A stretch of DNA of 64,000 nucleotides from Chitinophagales bacterium (lineage in GTDB: Bacteria; Bacteroidota; Bacteroidia; Chitinophagales; Saprospiraceae), in the NCBI GenBank assembly GCA_013297745.1, contig JAAFIM010000009.1:18479-82478 (forward strand). The letters are read 5' to 3'. Made by a program: the position numbers and the translations under genes. The notes under the pieces were generated by a model. The model was given only the letters and a program-made list of their open reading frames with translations. It ran no database searches and was not told the origin of the DNA. Every line of letters begins with the position of its first letter. Within the stretch, counting starts at the first letter, position 1. This document shows positions 40,417-47,998 of this stretch, one piece after another.

Positions 40417-40922
40417 GCCTCAAAATCGCTATCATCGTCTATATTTTTACCTTTGGGGTTGAAATTTTTAATCGCTTTCCATACTATATTGGATTCAAAA
40501 CCTCTGCTTAAAGCCGCTTGCGCCAATTTTTGGTTGCGTTTGAAAGGTTCTTTATCTTTGATAACTCGCGATTTGGCTGCCAATAATTCTAATAAAGTTT
40601 GTTCGTACGCGGCATCATCGCCCAATTCATCCAACAAAACTTGCTCAATAAGGTCGCTATTTACCCCTTTCATACGCAATTCTTGCCTGATTTTAATCCG
40701 CCCCCAGCGTTTGAACCTAAATTTGCCCCGTGCAAAAGCTGCAGTAAATCGCTCTTCGTTGATAAAATTAAATTCGCGCAAATACTCCAAAATTTTATTT
40801 ATATCTTCCACCTCTGCGCCCAAATCTTTTAGCTTTTGTTTGACTTCTTGAGTAGAACGTTCTTGATAAGCGCAAAAATTTTGTATTTTATCTATAATTT
40901 GTTGGTATGAAAGTGTTTGCAT
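40398..40922 (-). CDS. recX: Regulatory protein RecX
   Basis: 174 residues. RecX limits RecA filament growth. The three-helix tandem repeat pattern is clear: AYQERSTQEVKQKLKDLG (about 18-35), RFKRWGRIKIRQELRMKGV (about 68-86), then LAQAALSRGFESNIVWKAI (about 142-160). The C-terminus is acidic (DDDSDFEAYEDDF). It ends inside the 3' end of the WecA-like gene (19-bp overlap, convergent). recA is not in the window. Confidence 0.9.
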   Translation of the reverse strand: MQTLSYQQIIDKIQNFCAYQERSTQEVKQKLKDLGAEVEDINKILEYLREFNFINEERFTAAFARGKFRFKRWGRIKIRQELRMKGVNSDLIEQVLLDELGDDAAYEQTLLELLAAKSRVIKDKEPFKRNQKLAQAALSRGFESNIVWKAIKNFNPKGKNIDDDSDFEAYEDDF

Positions 40923-41005
40923 AATTATAATTTTTATACTTTTCTACCGTTTTAGGGTTTAATTTGTTTCAAATTTTTTTTATAACTCCAAAAATCCTTT
41001 TAGCA

Positions 41006-41527
41006 ATGCAAAAAATAATCTACGCTGCTATCGCTATTTGTTGCCTAACGGCTTGCAAAAACAACACAAGCAACCAAGTTCCGCCCGCACCGACAAAAGA
41101 AAAAAAGACAGTTACTAAAATGTCTGCTGCCGAAGTAAGCCAAAAATTTGGTATTGACGGCGTGCTTCAACTCACTTATAGCGGCTATTATGAAGCCATT
41201 ACAGATAGTCTAAATAAAGAAATTTTGGTGGGTACTTTTGCGCTCAAAAGTGATGAACAACAGTTAAAACCTGAAGATGCGGAATTATTTACCGTAGCCG
41301 AATACAAAGGTAGTTACAATAATGGGCAAAAAGATGGCGTTTTTTCTATGCGAAGAGATTTTTATGAAGCAAGCGATACTGCAAGTCTTAATTTTAGCAA
41401 TGGAAAATGTATAGATGGCTTTTATAAAACTACAGAAGCGGGTTTTTGTACATTTTTTAGAGGCAAATTGAAAAATGGTACTTTTGAAGAGGCTATTAGT
41501 AACGCCCAAGAAATAGAATGTCAATAA
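41006..41527 (+). CDS. Lipoprotein, tandem duplicate 1
   Basis: 173 residues. MQKIIYAAIAICCLTAC ends in lipobox Cys17. Paralogue of the next gene: the N-terminal SAAEVSQKFGID and LTYSGYYEA, the middle YKGSYNNGQKDGVFSM, and the FRGKLKNGTFEEAIS tail align throughout. The duplication includes the upstream DNA (AAAAATCCTTTTAGC just before both starts), which fixes this start at 41006 rather than further upstream. Lipid-anchored envelope protein of unknown function. Confidence 0.82.
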   Translation: MQKIIYAAIAICCLTACKNNTSNQVPPAPTKEKKTVTKMSAAEVSQKFGIDGVLQLTYSGYYEAITDSLNKEILVGTFALKSDEQQLKPEDAELFTVAEYKGSYNNGQKDGVFSMRRDFYEASDTASLNFSNGKCIDGFYKTTEAGFCTFFRGKLKNGTFEEAISNAQEIECQ

Positions 41528-41575
41528 TTTTGTTTTTTCAAAATTTTTTTTTATAATCCAAAAATCCTTTTAGCC

Positions 41576-42109
41576 ATGCAAAAAATAATTTATGCAGCTT
41601 TGGTGTTTTGTTGTTTAACCGCTTGCAAAAACAACACCACTACACCCACACCAGCCAACGTGCCTGCGCCTGTGAAAGAGAAAAAAACAATTACCAAAAT
41701 GCCAAGTGCCGAAGTGAGCAAAAAATTTGGTATTGATGCAGAACCCGATTTAACTTATAGCGGCTATTATGAAGCTGTTGTTAGCCAAAATCAAGAAACT
41801 TTGAGCGGTAAGTTTGAAATCGAAAGTACAGAAAAAATGGAAGATTTTGACCAAGAGAAAATTTGGGATTTCGTAAGTGCCAAATACACAGGCAGTTATG
41901 ACAATGGCAGCAAAGAAGGTATTTTTACTATGGAATCAGGTCCAAATACAGCCACGATTACTTTTAGCAAAGGTCAATGTACAGAAAGCACTTACGAGGG
42001 CGCGGAAGAAGGGCAGTGTTATGGCTTCAAAGGAAAATTACCAAATTGCACTTTTGGCGAAATTTCCAAACACACCAAAGAAGTAGATTGCGAAACAATT
42101 AAATTTTAA
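41576..42109 (+). CDS. Lipoprotein, tandem duplicate 2
   Basis: 177 residues. Lipobox Cys in MQKIIYAALVFCCLTAC. Aligns with the preceding gene along its length (AEVSKKFGID, LTYSGYYEAV, AKYTGSYDNGSKEGIFTM, FKGKLPNCTFGEIS); two extra cysteines near the C-terminus (GQCYGFKG, PNCTF, VDCE) differ from copy 1. Gap between copies is 48 nt with no terminator, so they are cotranscribed. The 3' end overlaps by 11 bp the stop of a convergent gene. Confidence 0.82.
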   Translation: MQKIIYAALVFCCLTACKNNTTTPTPANVPAPVKEKKTITKMPSAEVSKKFGIDAEPDLTYSGYYEAVVSQNQETLSGKFEIESTEKMEDFDQEKIWDFVSAKYTGSYDNGSKEGIFTMESGPNTATITFSKGQCTESTYEGAEEGQCYGFKGKLPNCTFGEISKHTKEVDCETIKF

Positions 42110-42722
42110 CTTGTTTGGCTAAACCAATTTCTATAAAATCCTTAATTTCTTTTGGATTTAAACAATACACAAGTATAGGTTGTAGGCTATCCAAATACAC
42201 GGCTAAATGCCCCTCTGCTATTTGGGTAGCTGAAATATCTTTAATTTTTATAATTTTATCCCTTTGTATCTTTTTGGTTGGCAACTCGCTGATTATCAAA
42301 TAATCTATGCTCAAATAATATGCAACTTGTTGATATTGAAGGGCTTTGTAAAGGCGAGAATTTCTTCGAAAATAGAGAACCGCAAGAAAAATAATTGAAA
42401 AAGCTACTATTAGTGTTATAAAAGCATTTTTTTGGTCAAGTCTGTTTTCTGTTAGACTGCTAGAAATCAGTTGTATAATAATACTTATAATCATCACAGT
42501 AGAAAGACAGCCAAAGCTCATTACAAACTCGGTTATTTCTTTATTTTTTTCGGGATGTTCTTCGGCTTTTTTTATCGCTTCATCGCTCACGTCTTGCATA
42601 GCCCACATATATTCAAAGTGGTTGCTAATAGGTTCGCGATAGTTGTATTTATTATATTTTTTGATAATTCCAGCTAGGCGTTCTTTCAAAAAGTCGCGTG
42701 CATTACCGCTTAAATGTTTCAT
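42099..42722 (-). CDS. Two-span membrane protein, duplicate B
   Basis: 207 residues. N-terminal soluble part (FLKERLAGIIKKYNKYNYREPISNHFEYMWAMQDVSDEA in part), then two membrane spans at about 70-92 (VMIISIIIQLISS) and 106-122 (FITLIVAFSIIFLAVLYF). The C-terminal domain is IAYYLSIDYLIISELPT-like, followed by ISATQIAEGHLAVYLDSLQPILVYCLN. Paralogue of the adjacent gene (42730), with which it shares this entire layout. Both run in the same direction, 7 nt apart. No known family. Confidence 0.8.
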   Translation of the reverse strand: MKHLSGNARDFLKERLAGIIKKYNKYNYREPISNHFEYMWAMQDVSDEAIKKAEEHPEKNKEITEFVMSFGCLSTVMIISIIIQLISSSLTENRLDQKNAFITLIVAFSIIFLAVLYFRRNSRLYKALQYQQVAYYLSIDYLIISELPTKKIQRDKIIKIKDISATQIAEGHLAVYLDSLQPILVYCLNPKEIKDFIEIGLAKQVKI

Positions 42723-42729
42723 ATTTGCT

Positions 42730-43320
42730 TTACTTTTCCAAGTGTTTTTCTATAAAAATTTGCAGATTTTCCAACCCAACACCATACACAAGCAAAGGGT
42801 TCAAATTATCCAAATATACAGCTAAATAATTAGTTTCTATTTTGGTCGCGCTCATATCTGCTATTTTTATAAAATCGGTTTTAATCTCTTTGTTGTTTTG
42901 CAACTCACTGATTATCAAGTAATCCACACTCAAATAATAAGCAATTTGTTTGTAACGAAAAGGCTTTTTTATCGCATAATTCACCGCCAAATAGATACAA
43001 TTTATAATCGTAAAAACACCCATCGCGACTATAAAAAACATTCTATTTTGTTGGCTTACATCATCTTGAGCGTTCCATTGTTCAAAAATACCCTTTGCCC
43101 AAAATGCAGCAGCCACCCAACCAGCGGATAAGTATTGATTGAATTTTTTTTGCTTATCTTTGGCTTTTTGAGCCGACTGTACAGCTTCTTGAGGCTGGTC
43201 TTGCATCAACCACATATAATCAAAGCGGTTTTTTATCATATCTTCATACTTATATTTTTTGATAATTTCCGCAATATGCTGCTGTAAAAAACTGCTTGCA
43301 TTTTCGTTTAAATAATTCAT
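42730..43320 (-). CDS. Two-span membrane protein, duplicate A
   Basis: 196 residues. Same architecture as the downstream gene: N-terminal QHIAEIIKKYKYEDMIKNRFDYMWLMQDQ, two spans at about 65-83 and 92-115 (FFIVAMGVFTIINCIYLAV), and the C-terminal IAYYLSVDYLIISELQNNK and ADMSATKIETNYLAVYLDNLNPLLVYGV. The gap to the next gene is only 7 nt, so they are cotranscribed, and the products may form a heteromer. Family and function not recognised. Confidence 0.8.
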   Translation of the reverse strand: MNYLNENASSFLQQHIAEIIKKYKYEDMIKNRFDYMWLMQDQPQEAVQSAQKAKDKQKKFNQYLSAGWVAAAFWAKGIFEQWNAQDDVSQQNRMFFIVAMGVFTIINCIYLAVNYAIKKPFRYKQIAYYLSVDYLIISELQNNKEIKTDFIKIADMSATKIETNYLAVYLDNLNPLLVYGVGLENLQIFIEKHLEK

Positions 43321-43401
43321 AATTTAAAAAAATAATTTGGTTAAAAATATACACTTTACAACAACCAATCACTAATAACTAACAACTAATAACTAAAAAA
43401 T

Positions 43402-44106
43402 ATGGACACAAACGCCAAAATTTTATTGGTAGATGACGAAACCAATTTCGCGGAAGTGCTTTCTTCTTATTTGGAAATGAACGATTTTGAGGTAACGCTG
43501 GCGCACGACGGCGTCGAAGGTTTGGAGGCGTTCAAAAAGGGAAAATTTGACCTTTGTATTTTTGATGTGATGATGCCCCGCAAGGATGGATTTAGCTTGG
43601 CAGAAGATGTGCGCAAGACTGATGCAGAAACGCCCATTGTGTTTTTGACCGCCAAAGTGATGAAAGAGGACATTATACAAGGCTTCAAAGCGGGCGCGGA
43701 CGATTATATCACCAAACCTTTTTCGAGCGAAGAATTTTTGTTGCGGATACAAGCCATTCTCAAACGCACGAGCAAATTTTCGGAAAAAAACAAATTGGAT
43801 TTAAAAGATATTTCCATTGGGACTTATTCTTTTAATGTGCCTTTGCGCACGTTGGTGGATAAAGACGGACAAAGCGAAAAATTATCGCCCAAAGAAGCCG
43901 AATTGCTGCATTTATTCTGCCAACACCGCAACGAAGTACTAAGCCGCAGCCACGCACTCAAAGAAATTTGGGGCGAAGATAACTATTTTACCGCTCGCAG
44001 TATGGACGTTTTTATCACCAAATTGCGCAAATATCTCAAAAATGACGAAAAAGTAGAAATTGTCAACATTCACGGCAATGGCTTTCAGCTACAAGTACGC
44101 GACTAA
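43402..44106 (+). CDS. OmpR-type response regulator
   Basis: 234 residues. Receiver domain at about 5-120 with phospho-Asp55 in CIFDVMMPRKDGF, acidic pair D11-D12, Thr/Lys switch in VFLTAKV and ITKPFSS. The C-terminal winged helix (about 140-232) shows SPKEAELLHLFCQHRNEVLSRSHALKEIWGEDNYFTARSMDVFITKLRKYL in part, the OmpR/PhoB fold. No kinase is next to it; the sensor kinase at 22.5 kb is a candidate partner because of the RprX/RprY-like pairing known in Bacteroidota, which is inference. Its terminator is the long GGTTAC hairpin below. Confidence 0.9.
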   Translation: MDTNAKILLVDDETNFAEVLSSYLEMNDFEVTLAHDGVEGLEAFKKGKFDLCIFDVMMPRKDGFSLAEDVRKTDAETPIVFLTAKVMKEDIIQGFKAGADDYITKPFSSEEFLLRIQAILKRTSKFSEKNKLDLKDISIGTYSFNVPLRTLVDKDGQSEKLSPKEAELLHLFCQHRNEVLSRSHALKEIWGEDNYFTARSMDVFITKLRKYLKNDEKVEIVNIHGNGFQLQVRD

Positions 44107-44126
44107 AAACTGATATTTTTTTATAT

Positions 44127-44182
44127 TAAGGTTACAAGGGTATGAATTATGCGATTTGCTGATTTATATTTTTGTAACCTTA
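44127..44182 (+). terminator. Long-loop GGTTAC hairpin after the response regulator
   Basis: TAAGGTTACAA / TTGTAACCTTA, an 11-bp perfect stem with a 34-nt loop. Same arm sequence as hairpins at 45506 and 48562. A TATTTTTG box (44167-44174) in its right part could start the Crp/Fnr gene. Confidence 0.55.
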
Positions 44183-44238
44183 TTTATTAAAATTGAAAAT
44201 ATAGACAATCTATTAAAAATCAATTCTATATCTCTAAA

Positions 44239-44820
44239 ATGAATAGCAAAATTATTGATTACGCACAAAAACTCGTTCCGCTTTCCCAACAAGAAGCCGA
44301 ATTATTCGCATCAGTATTTGTAGAGACTAAAGTTAAAAAAAGGCAATACGTTGTACAACCAAGTTTTACGGCTAAAAAAAGATATTTTGTGCTGGAGGGC
44401 GCATTTCGCGCTTTTGTGGTGGGCGACGATGGCAACGATTATACCATTTCTTTTGCTATTGAAAATTGGTGGATTACGGATTACAACAGTTATATTTATC
44501 AACAGCCTGCCACTATGTTTGTGATGGCGTTGGAAGATAGCATTGTTTTGCAGCTCGATTTTGAAAAAGAACAGGAATTGAAAAAGGCTAATCATAAATT
44601 TGAGACTATTTTTCGCATAATGGCAGAACGCGGTTTAGCTTTTCAGCAGCGCAGGCTCATTTCTAATCTCACCCAAACGGCAGAAGAGCGTTATGACCTT
44701 TTTATAGAAAAATATCCGCAGGTATTGCAGCGATTGCCGCAGTATGTTTTAGCCTCATTTTTGGGAATGACAACCGAATTTTTATCTAAAATAAGGAACA
44801 ATAAAGTAAAGCGAAAATAA
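44239..44820 (+). CDS. Crp/Fnr family regulator
   Basis: 193 residues. The cyclic-nucleotide-binding-like beta roll occupies about 20-115 (KKRQYVVQPSFTAKKRYFVLEGAFRAFVVGDDGNDYTISFAIENWW in part). A C-terminal helix and HTH follow (EERYDLFIEKYPQVLQRLPQYVLASFLGMTTEFLSKIRN in part), with the recognition helix near 172-188. No FNR cysteines are present, so it is not an oxygen-sensing iron-sulfur type. The AhpD-like gene begins 114 nt downstream and may be its target, as is common for such pairs in Bacteroidota. Confidence 0.87.
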   Translation: MNSKIIDYAQKLVPLSQQEAELFASVFVETKVKKRQYVVQPSFTAKKRYFVLEGAFRAFVVGDDGNDYTISFAIENWWITDYNSYIYQQPATMFVMALEDSIVLQLDFEKEQELKKANHKFETIFRIMAERGLAFQQRRLISNLTQTAEERYDLFIEKYPQVLQRLPQYVLASFLGMTTEFLSKIRNNKVKRK

Positions 44821-44881
44821 GTTGAACTAGTTCAATGTTTTTTCCTAATCTACTTCATTGGCCAGAAACTGTTGCCCGTCG

Positions 44882-44889
44882 TACCTTTG
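44882..44889 (+). promoter_or_regulatory. -7 box of the AhpD-like gene
   Basis: TACCTTTG followed by CAG; it lies downstream of the in-frame ATG at 44835, which is therefore too early, and 45 nt upstream of the ATG at 44934. Confidence 0.6.
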
Positions 44890-44933
44890 CAGCGTCAATA
44901 ATGACAAAAGAAAATTTTAAAACACAAAGTGAT

Positions 44934-45482
44934 ATGAACACAGCAACAGAAGGAACTTTTACAGTCCCCACCAAAGCAGAAGTATCTGCCGCCAATCAAG
45001 TGATTTTTGATAATCTCAAAAAAAATTTAGGTTTTGTCCCCAATCTCTACGCTTATTATGCTAAAAATGAGACTGCTTTGGGCGACTATCTTGCGCTTCA
45101 AAATCGCAAAAGCACTTTATCAGGTAAAGAAAGAGAAGTCGTAAATTTAGTAACCAGCCAAATAAACGGTTGCCGTTATTGCCAGTCCGCGCACACAGTT
45201 ATTGGCAAAATGTATGGTTTGAGTGAAGAACAAATTTTAGAAATTCGCAAAGGTTCAGCCTCCTTCAACAGCAAATTGGATGCTCTAGCAAAATTTACAG
45301 CATCTGTAGTTGAAAATCGCGGCAAAGCCACCACCGCAGCCAAAGAAATATTCTTCAACGCTGGCTATACAGAAGCCAATATGATTGATGTCGTGATTAT
45401 CGTTGGCGATAAAATTATAAGCAACTATATTCATAACTTGACCAATCTAGAAATTGATTTCCCCATAGCGGATGCTATCTAA
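44934..45482 (+). CDS. AhpD-like carboxymuconolactone decarboxylase family protein
   Basis: 182 residues from the ATG placed about 45 nt after the -7 box (44901 is also in frame). The peroxidase-type redox motif is CRYCQSAH (about 82-89): two cysteines three apart and a downstream His, as in AhpD. LGFVPNLYAYYAKNETALGDYLAL and ALAKFTASVVENRGK complete the family pattern. It would reduce organic peroxides or serve as a disulfide reductase in the cytoplasm. Immediately downstream of a Crp/Fnr regulator, which probably controls it; the exact substrate is unknown. Confidence 0.88.
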   Translation: MNTATEGTFTVPTKAEVSAANQVIFDNLKKNLGFVPNLYAYYAKNETALGDYLALQNRKSTLSGKEREVVNLVTSQINGCRYCQSAHTVIGKMYGLSEEQILEIRKGSASFNSKLDALAKFTASVVENRGKATTAAKEIFFNAGYTEANMIDVVIIVGDKIISNYIHNLTNLEIDFPIADAI

Positions 45483-45505
45483 ACGATTTGTACCCGCCGC
45501 AAACA

Positions 45506-45552
45506 AAAAGGTTACTGAAGTGTAGAATCCACACTTCAGTAACCTTTTTTTA
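45506..45552 (+). terminator. Strong GGTTAC hairpin after the AhpD-like gene
   Basis: AAAGGTTACTGAAGTGT / ACACTTCAGTAACCTTT with a 7-nt loop and a T run. The T run flows directly into the TTTGG promoter of the next gene. Confidence 0.85.
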
Positions 45553-45584
45553 TTTGGTGGTTTGGCGAAATTGTTTTATTTTTG
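45553..45584 (+). promoter_or_regulatory. TTTGG-repeat promoter of the AlkB-like gene
   Basis: TTTGG at 45553, TTTGG at 45561 and TATTTTTG at 45577. The spacings (8 and 16) are identical to those at 46286 and 48633. Confidence 0.65.
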
Positions 45585-45635
45585 TATTAAATTTTTACTC
45601 AAGTTTAATCTATCAAACAGCCAAAAAATTAGCGT

Positions 45636-46268
45636 ATGGATTTATTCAATCAAATAGAACCTTTTGCTTCCGCGCATCAACCCAACATTCAAAAATTTGA
45701 TTTACCTGATGCCGATATAACCCTTTTTGAGCGGTTTTTTACCGAGCAAGAAAGTGAAAAATTGTATCAAGCACTCACCGAAAAAATACTTTGGCAACAA
45801 GACCAGATAAAATTGTATGGCAAAAAAATAGATTTGCCCCGTCTCACGGCTTGGTATGGCGAAAGTGGTAAATCGTATAAGTATTCGGGAATTTTGATGC
45901 ATCCACAGCCTTGGACTGAAGAGTTGCTTTTTATTAAAAATAGAATTGAAAAAGAAGCACAAATTCATTTTACCAGCGTTTTACTCAATTTCTACCGCAA
46001 GGGAAAAGATAGTATGAGTTGGCACTCTGACGACGAAAAAGAATTAGGACAAAACCCAGTGATAGGTTCGGTTAGTTTTGGCGAAACGCGCCCATTTCAG
46101 TTAAGACATTTGACAAAAAAAGACTTGGGCAGAGTAGATATTGCGCTCACTTCGGGCTCTTTTTTATTGATGAAAGGCAGCACTCAGCATTTTTGGGAAC
46201 ACCAAATTCCAAAAACTGCGCGCGAGATTAAACCAAGAATTAATTTAACTTTTAGAGTAATCCAATAA
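45636..46268 (+). CDS. AlkB-like 2-oxoglutarate/Fe(II) dioxygenase
   Basis: 210 residues. The AlkB signature is visible: the metal-binding HxD in MSWHSDDEKEL (about 128-138), the distal His in STQHFWEHQ (about 187-195), and Arg residues in KPRINLTFR (about 201-209) that bind 2-oxoglutarate. FYRKGKD and GSVSFGETRPFQLRH are conserved. AlkB family enzymes remove methyl lesions from DNA or RNA by oxidative demethylation; this size fits the ALKBH2/3-like group. Own promoter of the TTTGG type. Confidence 0.9.
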   Translation: MDLFNQIEPFASAHQPNIQKFDLPDADITLFERFFTEQESEKLYQALTEKILWQQDQIKLYGKKIDLPRLTAWYGESGKSYKYSGILMHPQPWTEELLFIKNRIEKEAQIHFTSVLLNFYRKGKDSMSWHSDDEKELGQNPVIGSVSFGETRPFQLRHLTKKDLGRVDIALTSGSFLLMKGSTQHFWEHQIPKTAREIKPRINLTFRVIQ

Positions 46269-46285
46269 CTTTTTTTCTTAGAAAA

Positions 46286-46317
46286 TTTGGACTTTTGGAA
46301 ACTTGGCGTTACTTTTG
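46286..46317 (+). promoter_or_regulatory. TTTGG-repeat promoter of the NYN-LOTUS gene
   Basis: TTTGG at 46286, TTTGG at 46294 and TACTTTTG at 46310; same spacings as at 45553 and 48633. The leader to the start codon is about 45 nt. Confidence 0.65.
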
Positions 46318-46367
46318 TGGCGGGTAATTGTACTTAATTTATCAAAACACTAAAAAAAATATAAACT

Positions 46368-47105
46368 ATGTTAGAAGATAAACTTGCAGTTTTAATTGAT
46401 GCAGATAACGTGCCGTATGCCAACATAAAAGAAATGTTGGAGGAAATTTCAAAAAATGGAACGCCCACAATAAAACGAATTTATGCGGATTGGACAAAAC
46501 AAACGGTTTCTGGCTGGAAAGATGTGTTGTTGAAAAATGCAATTACGCCCATTCAGCAATATAGCTACACTACGGGCAAAAATTCCAGCGATAGCGCGTT
46601 GATTATTGATGCGATGGATATTTTGTACGCGGACAAAGTGAACGGTTTTTGTATTGTGTCCAGCGATAGCGATTTTACGAGATTGGCCACAAGGCTTAGA
46701 GAGGCGGGGATGAAAGTGATTGGTTTTGGAGAAAAAAAGACCCCACAACCTTTTATTGCGGCTTGTGATAAATTTATTTATCTTGAAATTCTCAAGGCAG
46801 GGAGTAGCATAAATAATAATGTTACCAAATCTACGACCAAACAAAAGGAAGAACCAATTAGTAAAGTTGATGCCGAGATAATAACCCTAATCACAGAAAG
46901 TGTCAATGATTTGGCGGATGATAACGGTTGGACTTCATTAGCCAATTTAGGAAGTTTTCTACTCAAAAAGAAAGCAGATTTTGACCCAAGAAATTATGGT
47001 TTTCCAAAATTATTGCCTTTGATAGAAAATACCAAAGCGTTTGAAATTGACGCCAGAGATACAGGGCTAAATAATATAAGGCATATTTACATCAGACAAA
47101 AATAA
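46368..47105 (+). CDS. NYN (PIN-like) ribonuclease with C-terminal LOTUS/OST-HTH domain
   Basis: 245 residues. NYN domain at about 5-145: catalytic acids in VLIDADNVPY (Asp11, Asp13), NSSDSALIIDAMDILY, and IVSSDSDFTRLATRLRE. LOTUS/OST-HTH domain at about 165-245: EIITLITESVNDLADDNGWTSLANLGSFLLKKKADFDPRNYGFPKLLPLIE in part. This LabA-like arrangement is known for RNA-targeting proteins; LOTUS domains bind RNA, including G-rich structures. The bacterial function is not settled; a stress or defence role is suggested by neighbours and by the shared promoter. Confidence 0.9.
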   Translation: MLEDKLAVLIDADNVPYANIKEMLEEISKNGTPTIKRIYADWTKQTVSGWKDVLLKNAITPIQQYSYTTGKNSSDSALIIDAMDILYADKVNGFCIVSSDSDFTRLATRLREAGMKVIGFGEKKTPQPFIAACDKFIYLEILKAGSSINNNVTKSTTKQKEEPISKVDAEIITLITESVNDLADDNGWTSLANLGSFLLKKKADFDPRNYGFPKLLPLIENTKAFEIDARDTGLNNIRHIYIRQK

Positions 47106-47177
47106 TAATTGCCTTTTTTTTGTTTTTTCGTAATTTTTTAAATGTTGTTGTATATTATGTATTGTATATTGTATATT

Positions 47178-47205
47178 GTAGAGACAAGGCATGCCTTGTC
47201 TCTAC
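47178..47205. repeat. Perfect 28-bp palindrome (REP-like)
   Basis: Two 14-nt arms with no spacer; the left arm is GTAGAGACAAGGCA. It stands 5 bp before the tandem array and 242 bp before the transposase remnant, the layout of a REP sequence with its RAYT. Confidence 0.85.
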
Positions 47206-47209
47206 GGAT

Positions 47210-47407
47210 GAACGTTTATAACGCATCCAACGAACGTTTATAACGCATCCAACGAACATTTATAACGCACCCAACGAACGTTTATAACGCATCCAACGAA
47301 CATTTATAACGCATCCAACGAACATTTATAACGCACCCAACGAACGTTTATAACGCATCCAACGAACATTTATAACGTATCCAACGAACATTTATAACGT
47401 ATCCAAC
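47210..47407. repeat. Nine tandem 22-bp repeats
   Basis: Exactly nine units (198 bp) beginning GAACGTTTATAACGCATCC or GAACATTTATAACG and ending CAAC. Variation is confined to three positions (G/A at 5, C/T at 15, T/C at 17). There are no spacers, so it is not a CRISPR. No coding frame runs cleanly through. It fills the gap between the NYN-LOTUS gene and the RAYT remnant. Confidence 0.95.
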
Positions 47408-47447
47408 GGAAAAACAATAAATTAAATTAAACCTAAATTTAACAAAA

Positions 47448-47926
47448 ATGGATTTGTATAAAAACAAATATAGAATAGCATCTGCTCGCTTGCAGACGTG
47501 GGATTATGCCAGCGAAGGGGCTTATTTTATAACCATTTGTACCAAAGACAGGATTCATTATTTTGGCGATGTGGTTAATGGAAAAATGATTTTATCAAAC
47601 GTTGGTGTGATTGCTAATTTGATGTGGTATGAAATCGTAAAACATACAAAAAATATAGAATTGGGTGAGTTTGTGGTAATGCCTAATCATATTCACGGAA
47701 TTTTGATTTTGAATGAAAACGTAAATAATACGAATATATACACAGATACAAGCCTTAGTTTCTCACCACAATCGCAGCCAACAGATTAGAATATGAATTT
47801 GGATGGCAATCTCGTTTTTATGACCATATTATCCGCAATGCCCAATCCTTTGAAACTATTCAAAATTATATTTTTACTAATCCAATAAACTGGGAAAAAG
47901 ACAAATTTTATACACTAAAAAAATAA
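47448..47926 (+). pseudogene. Broken REP-associated tyrosine transposase (RAYT)
   Basis: The first frame (47448-47789) reads ARLQTWDYASEGAYFITICTKDRIHYFG and the HUH motif MPNHIHGILIL, the N-terminal half of a Y1 transposase of the RAYT branch. The C-terminal half is in another frame (about 47765-47926): ANRLEYEFGWQSRFYDHIIRN ... YIFTNPINWEKDKFY in part, the family ending. Between them a frame shift and a loss of the helix that carries the catalytic Tyr are seen. So the gene is dead, although a 113-residue N-terminal fragment could still be made. The palindrome upstream is the likely target sequence of its family. Confidence 0.85.
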
Positions 47927-47998
47927 TATGAAAAACCTTTTTTTGTTTAAAAAATTGGGAATAAAGTTGCGAATTATAAATCAATAACGCATAAAAAA

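Noticed and set aside
44835..44933. Earlier start of the AhpD-like gene
   Set aside because: The TACCTTTG promoter box lies inside this extension, and homology begins only near 44934.
47210..47407. CRISPR array
   Set aside because: The units are directly contiguous with no spacers and only 22 bp long; it is a tandem repeat.
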